A stretch of 64,000 nucleotides of DNA from IMG/VR virus record IMGVR_UViG_3300027754_000069, positions 1 through 64,000 of that record; one strand, written 5' to 3'. Every line of letters begins with the position of its first letter. The first letter of the stretch is position 1. The stretch is from a virus. Positions 58,017 to 64,000 of the stretch are shown one piece after another. Position numbers and translations under genes: made by a program. A model generated the notes under the pieces. It was not told the origin of the DNA. It was given only the letters and a program-made list of their open reading frames with translations, and ran no database searches.

Positions 58017-58429
58017 TCAGTTTGACTCCGTAGATATTTAACAAATGCTTTCATTGTTCCAGTTGAATTAGGTGAATCTGCAAACTGCATCATTAGAGGT
58101 AGATACTTTTGTAACGCAGTTAAGTCTCCTACTTGTACATCACTGGGTGCTTTAAGTCCTAGTACTTCACTGCCTGGACCTGGACCAGCATCAACACCTG
58201 CAGTAACAGGTTCGTTTGGTCGGTTAGTTTGCGCAGATAACGGAATAACACTGCCTAATGGATTAGCAGATTTTGCCATTGGTGCGCCCGCCTGTTGTGC
58301 AAGAAAATCCTTTTGCTCGCCATAGGCTGCATTAGGTAATCTTTTAGCACCCTGCGCTGGGATATCTGGTCGCTTGGAAAACTTTCCAGGACCAGATACC
58401 GCGCCAGGATTGGGTTGCAACATAGACAT
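58013..58429 (-). CDS. Virion-cassette protein (138 aa)
   Basis: Homologue of 17,452-17,847: GPGKFSKRPDIPAQGAKRLP, AAYGEQKDF, NEPVTAGVDAGPGPGSEVLG, and a C-terminal helix ending KAFVKYLRSQTE. Pro/Gly-rich and probably extended in its N-terminal half. No recognised family. Confidence 0.65.
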   Translation of the reverse strand: MSMLQPNPGAVSGPGKFSKRPDIPAQGAKRLPNAAYGEQKDFLAQQAGAPMAKSANPLGSVIPLSAQTNRPNEPVTAGVDAGPGPGSEVLGLKAPSDVQVGDLTALQKYLPLMMQFADSPNSTGTMKAFVKYLRSQTE

Positions 58430-58435
58430 GAATTA

Positions 58436-59914
58436 CTACTTTCTTGAAGCTTCGTATGCTTTCGCTGCTTTAGATCCTGGTACATATGGAACTGGACCTG
58501 TATACATTGGCTTAGGAGCTGGCTTGTTATTAGGGATCTTCACTGTTGTGTTTCGATAAATCTTGCGAGGATCTTTAATTTTCTTATTAGCTGCTAGTAA
58601 CTCTGAAAGAGTTACGCCAGCCTTCTTAGCAATACCTGAAAGTGTGTCACCGTGTTCAACTTTGTAATCAGTAGTTGTTCCACCAGGACCGATCTTAAGA
58701 CCTTTACCGCCACCCTTTGGATACGCACCTGCTGGACGCTTAGGCAATGCTGTTAGACCTGCAGCTGCTGCTGCAGTTGTCTTTCCTTTTAATCCACCTG
58801 GAACTGCACGACCATAAGATGCGTTAGTCATCTTATCTTCACGACCGCGACCAAATGGCTTTCCTGAATTGATCATGTCCCAAGTTGTGCGATCCTTGGT
58901 ATCTTTGCTTAATGCTTTATGAATAGGACCTGCAGCAAGAGATGCTGCTGTAATTGCAAGACCGACTTTACCGCCAGTTGCTTTCCATGCGCCTTTACCA
59001 ATTGCACGTGCAACTGTGCCTGCAGTAACTTTCTTAGCTGCTGACTTAGCACCAGTTGTAGCAACTGTGCCTGCGCCCTTCTTTGCAACTACTGCAGGAA
59101 GGTTAGGTGTTCCGCCTTTAGCAATACGAACCGCTTCGCCCTTTGACTTACCTGACGCAACCGCTGCCTTGTACCTATCAACTTCTGCTGCTGTCTTAAG
59201 TTCACCTGCTGCTGCAACACCTGTTTTAATTTTTGGTGTTGTTACTGTTGGCTTAGTTGTTGTTGGCTTAGCTGTTGTTGTGCCTCTTGTTGCTGCCCAG
59301 TTCTTACGTTCTGCTGGTGTCATCTTTGCCCATGCTGCTTTATTAGCAGCAGACTTTTCTGCACGAGTTACGCCAGGCTTCTTAACGCCAGGCTTTGGCG
59401 AGAATCCCTTGTTAACCTTTGGAGGTTTATTTGGCGGTGTTTGACCACCACCTGCAGCAGCAACCTTTGGTTTAGGTTTTGATATTGTTTCAGCGGTTCC
59501 AGAAACTGGACGAGTTGTCAACTTCTTCTTTGATTTTGGTTTTGGCTTCTCTGGTTTAGCTGCAGCAGGTGCTGTTGCTTTAGCAGGAGCAGATTTAGCT
59601 GCTGCTGCATCTTCTTTTGCATACATGCGATCAACTGCAGCTCTAGCCTCACGGCGATCACGAGCAATTCGCTCTTGTGCTGTTTCAGTTGGCTTACTAA
59701 ATACTTTATTTCCGCGATCATCGGTAATGTAACCTGCCTTGGCTTCTTTCTTTACTTCTGAAAGAACTGCCTTATCTTCTGCAGATACTTTTGCCATAGG
59801 GTCACGGCGTACCGCCTTGGTCTTTCTACTTGTGAAAGCTCCCTTGGCATCGGCTACAGCAGCTTTACGCGCCTGCTTAAACTTCTTCGGAGCTTTTGGT
59901 TTCTTTGCTGCCAT
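58436..59914 (-). CDS. Lys/Ala-rich virion protein with LysM (492 aa)
   Basis: Residues 1-300 are Lys/Ala/Pro-rich with histone-like repeats. A LysM domain lies at about 415-462 (YKVEHGDTLSGIAKKAGVTL, then TTVKIP), and the C-terminus has VPGSKAAKAYEASRK. Homologue of A's 499-aa protein, but the LysM resembles that of A's 454-aa protein more than that of A's 499-aa protein. Probable packaged DNA-binding protein with wall affinity. Confidence 0.65.
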   Translation of the reverse strand: MAAKKPKAPKKFKQARKAAVADAKGAFTSRKTKAVRRDPMAKVSAEDKAVLSEVKKEAKAGYITDDRGNKVFSKPTETAQERIARDRREARAAVDRMYAKEDAAAAKSAPAKATAPAAAKPEKPKPKSKKKLTTRPVSGTAETISKPKPKVAAAGGGQTPPNKPPKVNKGFSPKPGVKKPGVTRAEKSAANKAAWAKMTPAERKNWAATRGTTTAKPTTTKPTVTTPKIKTGVAAAGELKTAAEVDRYKAAVASGKSKGEAVRIAKGGTPNLPAVVAKKGAGTVATTGAKSAAKKVTAGTVARAIGKGAWKATGGKVGLAITAASLAAGPIHKALSKDTKDRTTWDMINSGKPFGRGREDKMTNASYGRAVPGGLKGKTTAAAAAGLTALPKRPAGAYPKGGGKGLKIGPGGTTTDYKVEHGDTLSGIAKKAGVTLSELLAANKKIKDPRKIYRNTTVKIPNNKPAPKPMYTGPVPYVPGSKAAKAYEASRK

Positions 59915-59916
59915 GG

Positions 59917-60459
59917 TTATCCTCTTCCGATGTAGCCGAATTGACCATTTTTTGTATTTTTAGGCGTCGGCTTTTTAGTTATTTTTGGTGTTGGTTTAGC
60001 CGTTACTTTAGGTGTTGGCGTAGGTGTTGGTTTAATTGTTATTTTAGGTTTTGGTTTTGCTGTTACCTTAGGCGTTGGCGTTACCTTGGGTTTTACCACT
60101 CTTGGCTTAGGCTTAACAGTTACTGTTGAAGTATCCACTGGTGTAATCACTGTTGAAGTATCCACTGGTGTAGTTACCGTTGAGGTATCTTCTGGTGGAA
60201 TAATTACTTTTGGTGGGACTGTTGCTTTAGGCGTAAGGGTTGGCTTAACTACCTTTGGCTTAGGTTTTGGTGTAGCAGTTGGCTTGGGTGTTGGCTTTAC
60301 TACCTTAGGTTTAGGCGTTGGCGTAGCTGATGGTTTAGGTTTTGGTGGAGGATTATCTCTAACCATGCCTTTTTCAAATCGATAAATACCCTTGGGGAGC
60401 GAACTCATCGGTTTCCAAGTTTTTGATTTGCTATCGTAATACCATCTACTGTCAGCCAT
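59917..60459 (-). CDS. Pro/Lys/Thr-repeat protein (180 aa)
   Basis: A WYYDSKSKTWKPMSSLPKGI N-terminal domain is followed by about 120 residues of Pro/Lys/Thr/Val repeats (for example PTPKPKVVKPTPKPTATPKP) with three DTSTV(T/I) inserts, ending KITKKPTPKNTKNGQFGYIG. It occupies the place of A's 107-aa gene but is not clearly homologous. Such extended repeats are typical of wall-spanning linkers. Function unknown. Confidence 0.6.
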   Translation of the reverse strand: MADSRWYYDSKSKTWKPMSSLPKGIYRFEKGMVRDNPPPKPKPSATPTPKPKVVKPTPKPTATPKPKPKVVKPTLTPKATVPPKVIIPPEDTSTVTTPVDTSTVITPVDTSTVTVKPKPRVVKPKVTPTPKVTAKPKPKITIKPTPTPTPKVTAKPTPKITKKPTPKNTKNGQFGYIGRG

Positions 60460-60489
60460 AAATGTCCTTTACTTAAAAGTTATTAAGCT

Positions 60490-60639
60490 TTACTTAAGCT
60501 TGTTGTTGTTGCCCTTTGTGCCTTTTGACAAAGTACCTTGCTTCACCATTCCACCACCAACGACTTTTCCGCCGTTTTTCTTGCCCATGATTGCTGTTGA
60601 AGTTGGAGCCTTTGCTGATTTTCCTTGCTTTCCGAACAT
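60490..60639 (-). CDS. Small basic protein MFGKQGK family (49 aa)
   Basis: A 49-codon frame starting MFGKQGKSAKAPTSTAIMGK, with a Gly/Lys-rich middle and KGNNNKLK at the end; homologue of A's 19,706-19,855. It follows the portal gene with a strong GGAGAAACA ribosome site. Function unknown. Confidence 0.7.
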   Translation of the reverse strand: MFGKQGKSAKAPTSTAIMGKKNGGKVVGGGMVKQGTLSKGTKGNNNKLK

Positions 60640-60653
60640 TTGTTTCTCCTTAG

Positions 60654-62429
60654 TTATGCTGGGATCTGACGAGTTACTCTCGCTGCTAGATTTGGATTTC
60701 CTCCACCTGTTAGACCTGCAAGCAGTTCTTGCATTGCTGGTCTACCTTGAGGAAGTTGTGGTGCTTGTCCTCCGCCCATTCCAGGTTCAGGAACTGCTGG
60801 TTGTTCTTGCATTCCTGGTTGTCCTGCTGGGGCTTCTGGTGCTGGTTCTGGCTTAAAAGCATTTGCTACTGCATCTTCAAGAGGGATACCCTTCTTGCGA
60901 TCTGTAATAACGCTTGCCATTTTTTCTACAATCTTCATTGGGTCTTGACCTTGCATTACCATTTGTGGAATTGCTGCAGCCATTTGTGATACGGACGCTT
61001 TAAGGGAATCACGCATCTCTTCAATGTCGATTGCTCGCTCTTCTTCACCAGCATTAAGCGAGATAGGAAGGTTGCGACGCAACATTCCACGAGAGATTAA
61101 CTTATCTCCACGAGCTTGTAGACCCCATACCAATGCACGGTTAGGGTCTAAACCTGCCATAAGACCGTACTCAACGGTCACGCCATAATTTCCATTAATG
61201 TCGGAAGATGGCTTGTACTTTAACTTGTAAGGAACTCCGTTAGCAGTTGCGGATACTTCACGAGTAATCTCTGGGAAATATGCTTCATCAGTTGCAAATG
61301 CAAATGAGATTGCCTGTCCAATTGCCTCACCAAGAATTGATTGGTAAATCTTAACTTGTGAATCGTATCCTGCCATCAAAGCCTTTACGCCTTGACCAGT
61401 AACTACTGATCCTTCTGCTTGTCCTGCACGTGCTTGAGGGAAACGTGTTCCCAATTTCATTTCATCCGCTAGGACATTGTTCTCCGCAAACGCGAACTGA
61501 GGTACATCCAGGTTGATACGACGAATTTTCTCAGGAGAGTTAGAACGAATGACTGAATCAGGACCAATGGATAAAGAAGTAACATCATTAGGAAGAGCAA
61601 GTGGAGCTTCAACAGACTTCTGAACAGCTTCCATAGTAAGGAGAGCAAGTCGCGCTTTCGCTGCGTAAACAGGTAGTACATCGTCGAACTGACCCCTGGT
61701 CTCGCCATCCAAAGAAGGACGTTGAGCAATTGCAATTGGGACGATACCCGCCTTGTTTGGTGTCGTTGCAAGTACTAACCCTCCACGATCTGGTAAAAAT
61801 AAAACAGTCTTTTGTCTGTCTGTCCAACGTACAACCTGTAACAAACTGTTACCGTCGCCACGTGTATAAGTATTTGTTTGAAGAATTGCATCGGCATGCT
61901 CGGGGAAGTGAGCAGCCAAGTCTCCAGCTTTACGGTGATATAGACGAGCGTAGGTGTTTACAACACCGAAGCGATCCATATCGTAATAAGCACCCATTGA
62001 ATTTTCCACATGGATGTGTGGTCGCTTGTCCTTAAAGTTTGGTTCAACTCGTAAAGGAACAAAGCCATAGGTTGCTAACTGATCTGCGCCACGCAGTAGT
62101 TCCGTTCCAAGCCGAGATGATGCAACATAATAGTTTGCAATCTTGGTACGCTTGTCAGCCTTGGAACGCTGGTTATCATCGAGAGATGAATCACCAGCAG
62201 CAGTAATGGTAGGTAGAACACCGACTTGTTCAGCAACATCTCTTGCGACAACGTCAATGAGGTTGGCAATAATAGGACGTGACCAAATGCCTTCTGGGAA
62301 TAAACCACGGAAGACCTGATCGGCATTGCCAGCTCTAACAAGAGCAACCTCGCGCATGCGCTTATCGCGCTCGGAGTTACGAGCTTTTAATTGCTCGAAT
62401 GCATTTACAAGTTCTTTCATTGATGTCAC
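60654..62429 (-). CDS. Portal protein (591 aa)
   Basis: Homologue of 19,869-21,626, about 90% identical. A start at 62,429 overlaps the terminase stop (ATGA); Met4 (62,420) matches A's start. The C-terminal tail (EAPAGQPGMQEQPAVPEPGM) differs from A. Forms the DNA channel of the head. Confidence 0.85.
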   Translation of the reverse strand: MTSMKELVNAFEQLKARNSERDKRMREVALVRAGNADQVFRGLFPEGIWSRPIIANLIDVVARDVAEQVGVLPTITAAGDSSLDDNQRSKADKRTKIANYYVASSRLGTELLRGADQLATYGFVPLRVEPNFKDKRPHIHVENSMGAYYDMDRFGVVNTYARLYHRKAGDLAAHFPEHADAILQTNTYTRGDGNSLLQVVRWTDRQKTVLFLPDRGGLVLATTPNKAGIVPIAIAQRPSLDGETRGQFDDVLPVYAAKARLALLTMEAVQKSVEAPLALPNDVTSLSIGPDSVIRSNSPEKIRRINLDVPQFAFAENNVLADEMKLGTRFPQARAGQAEGSVVTGQGVKALMAGYDSQVKIYQSILGEAIGQAISFAFATDEAYFPEITREVSATANGVPYKLKYKPSSDINGNYGVTVEYGLMAGLDPNRALVWGLQARGDKLISRGMLRRNLPISLNAGEEERAIDIEEMRDSLKASVSQMAAAIPQMVMQGQDPMKIVEKMASVITDRKKGIPLEDAVANAFKPEPAPEAPAGQPGMQEQPAVPEPGMGGGQAPQLPQGRPAMQELLAGLTGGGNPNLAARVTRQIPA

Positions 62430-64000
62430 AATCTCACAGCTCGCTGTTGTGCAGCGAGGTCATCTAAGTTGATGATGTATCTTGATTCAATCTCACCACG
62501 AGGTGTATATTGATTGTTGATAAAGTTTGGTACGTTAGTCGAAGTTAACAAAGTTTCTCTGGCTACGATCTCACAGAACCATAATGCCATCACGGCATCC
62601 ATCTTGAGTTTCTTGCCTTGTACTCCTGGTTGCCAGGTTACTAATTGTTCTATTAACTTTTTGACGTGTTCATTCTTCGAGCTGTCTGGTAATTCAATTA
62701 AGTTATCATCAGCATGCTTGAAGTTGTTCATGACTCCATCTCGCTTAGTGAGGGAGCCGAACAGTGGAGCCAGAGAGGCAACGCCAAACTCTGGATCCTG
62801 TTTATTATTTCCTGTGTAGTGAGGTCTATAACTAATACCTCGGGTCGACAGGAAGTTACGAATCTCTTCGTCTTGTGTAAGGAAAAGCTGAAAAGCATTT
62901 GATTCCACAATGACCGTATGCGGTTTATACGCATCGGTCCATTCCCTGATAAGAGAACGAATTGCTGCAGGTGTAGGAGCTGTCATGATGTGAACATCTA
63001 AGACGTAGCGTTTATGTGACCTGCGGTCAACCGCATAGGCGATAGCAGCGGTATCACCAGACATTGCTGGGTCGATACCTATGACCCTGTAAAAGTTCTC
63101 AGGGTTGTTGGGATGTCCTGCTGCGCCTGCAACCAATGCACCCGATTTTCTCATTCCGTTGACTGCGCCTCTGACGCATGTCGGGTCGAAGATTGCATTC
63201 TCCGCAATATCGAGGTTCTGGTATACCAGCGACCACTTAGATGGTCCTGCCTCATTACGGACCGCCGTTAGACGCGGTCCTGTCCATCGATCAAACAAAC
63301 CATTCTCGTCGGGTACGTCAGTATCCGTAAGAGGTTGTTCGGTCTTTTCCCAAAGACATTTCCAGTCTTCAGGCTTGTCTGCATATTCTAAGACTGCAGG
63401 CATGGACAAATATGACCAAGGCAATGTGCCATCGGTGTAATGCTGTGGGTTGCGGAGTTCCTTATATAAGTCAACTGCTGATACTCGTGTGCCTACAACA
63501 AGAAGCTGCCCACCTCCTGGTGGTAGGCGTGAAGCAACTTCTTGTCGAATCCACTCTTGTTGCTTAGCCCACTCTGAAGCATTACTCAGAGTGACTACGT
63601 CGTCAAGAACGATTAAGTCTGCACGGTTTCCGTAAACCTGCCCGCCCATACCGATAGCTTCGACTGAAGGGTCTTTAGCATCGTTATCGCGGATGTCGCC
63701 ACCAAGATAGATCTTGGTTGCTGACCACTGGTCTGCAGTAGCTTTGTATCCATCTGCTGGACCAAAAGCTGCCTGAAGGTCAGCGTACCTCGGATGCGTC
63801 AAGCGTTGCTTGATCGCATACAAAAACTTCTTTGCCTGCTCCTGGGTCTTGGAGATAACCATGACCGAGATGTTAGGATTCTTAACCAGACGGTAGGTGA
63901 CGTAGTTAATTGTGATCGTCATTGTCTTGGCGTGGTTAGGGGGTACGTTTACAAGAAGGCGGGATAAGCCCGCCGACCCCTTTTCGTAGACCATGCTTTC
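62426..64000 (-). CDS. terL: Terminase large subunit, N-terminus beyond window (partial)
   Basis: The visible part corresponds to residues about 106-629 of A's terminase: Walker A-like VPPNHAKTMT, DLIVLDDVVT, and the nuclease start RVIGIDPAMSGDTAA. The frame is open to the window end (ESMVYEKG... upstream), so an internal Met at 63,994 is not the real start. It has the same order as A: terminase then portal with four-base overlap. Confidence 0.9.
   Translation of the reverse strand, partial: ESMVYEKGSAGLSRLLVNVPPNHAKTMTITINYVTYRLVKNPNISVMVISKTQEQAKKFLYAIKQRLTHPRYADLQAAFGPADGYKATADQWSATKIYLGGDIRDNDAKDPSVEAIGMGGQVYGNRADLIVLDDVVTLSNASEWAKQQEWIRQEVASRLPPGGGQLLVVGTRVSAVDLYKELRNPQHYTDGTLPWSYLSMPAVLEYADKPEDWKCLWEKTEQPLTDTDVPDENGLFDRWTGPRLTAVRNEAGPSKWSLVYQNLDIAENAIFDPTCVRGAVNGMRKSGALVAGAAGHPNNPENFYRVIGIDPAMSGDTAAIAYAVDRRSHKRYVLDVHIMTAPTPAAIRSLIREWTDAYKPHTVIVESNAFQLFLTQDEEIRNFLSTRGISYRPHYTGNNKQDPEFGVASLAPLFGSLTKRDGVMNNFKHADDNLIELPDSSKNEHVKKLIEQLVTWQPGVQGKKLKMDAVMALWFCEIVARETLLTSTNVPNFINNQYTPRGEIESRYIINLDDLAAQQRAVRL

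Noticed and set aside
1-64000. A single phage genome with a natural duplication of its structural module
   Set aside because: The sharp GATC boundary at the repeat and the intact circular closure of A argue that two phages, not one duplicated genome, are present; not fully excluded without read data.
1-64000. Tandem prophages in a host chromosome
   Set aside because: No integrase, excisionase, attachment site, tRNA or host gene was seen in the window.

Overview
The window is DNA of tailed bacteriophages that infect an actinobacterium, probably low-G+C and possibly of a freshwater type. The actinobacterial host is inferred from a phage-encoded WhiB regulator, GP88-like and DUF932-like early proteins, and an M15-type endolysin. 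The virion genes are an N4-gp56-like capsid protein, a portal, a fused large terminase, several LysM-bearing virion proteins, a protein of about 1,650 residues and Ala/Ser/Thr fibres. I found no tail tube, sheath or classical tape measure, so a short-tailed (podovirus) particle is most likely. I saw no integrase, excisionase, tRNA or CRISPR. LAYOUT. Two related phage genomes lie head to tail. Genome A runs from 1 to about 40,547 and looks complete and circularly closed. Genome B starts at about 40,548 and runs off the right edge at 64,000 inside its terminase gene. An 88-bp perfect direct repeat (1-88 and 40,548-40,635) marks the join. The tetranucleotide GATC is absent from 1 to 40,659 by my reading, then appears at near-random frequency in B. 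A and B therefore have different sequence histories, and the join is either an assembly or recombination chimera or a tandem of two phages. GENOME A. (i) Late operon, minus strand: terminase (23.5 kb), portal, internal virion proteins, scaffold, capsid, fibres and holin-like genes down to position 1; across the circle closure it continues at 40.5 kb with a membrane protein, M15 endolysin, a 637-aa tail protein and a peptidoglycan-binding-like protein, ending at a terminator near 37.75 kb. (ii) A two-gene minus-strand unit (23.9-24.3 kb) with its own terminator. (iii) Early operon, plus strand (24.65-29.95 kb): small tightly coupled genes, punctuated by three copies of a covarying hairpin. (iv) Replication and regulation operon, minus strand (37.6 to 29.97 kb): split RecB/Cas4-like nuclease, DnaB-like ATPase, PD-(D/E)XK-like protein, WhiB, Holliday junction resolvase, lytic transglycosylase, split primase with an HslV/proteasome-like protease between its halves, DUF1599, HNH endonuclease, sigma-like factor, zinc ribbon and glycosyltransferase. 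GENOME B. The visible part mirrors A's late operon gene for gene, with swaps at the receptor-binding end (Gly-rich and Mtd-N-like proteins in place of A's 571-aa and 100-aa proteins) and LysM domains shuffled between virion proteins. The most notable items are the total GATC avoidance in A but not B, the protease inside the split primase, the nuclease whose active site and Fe-S cysteines are divided between two genes, the covarying hairpins, and a conserved non-coding leader upstream of both scaffold genes.
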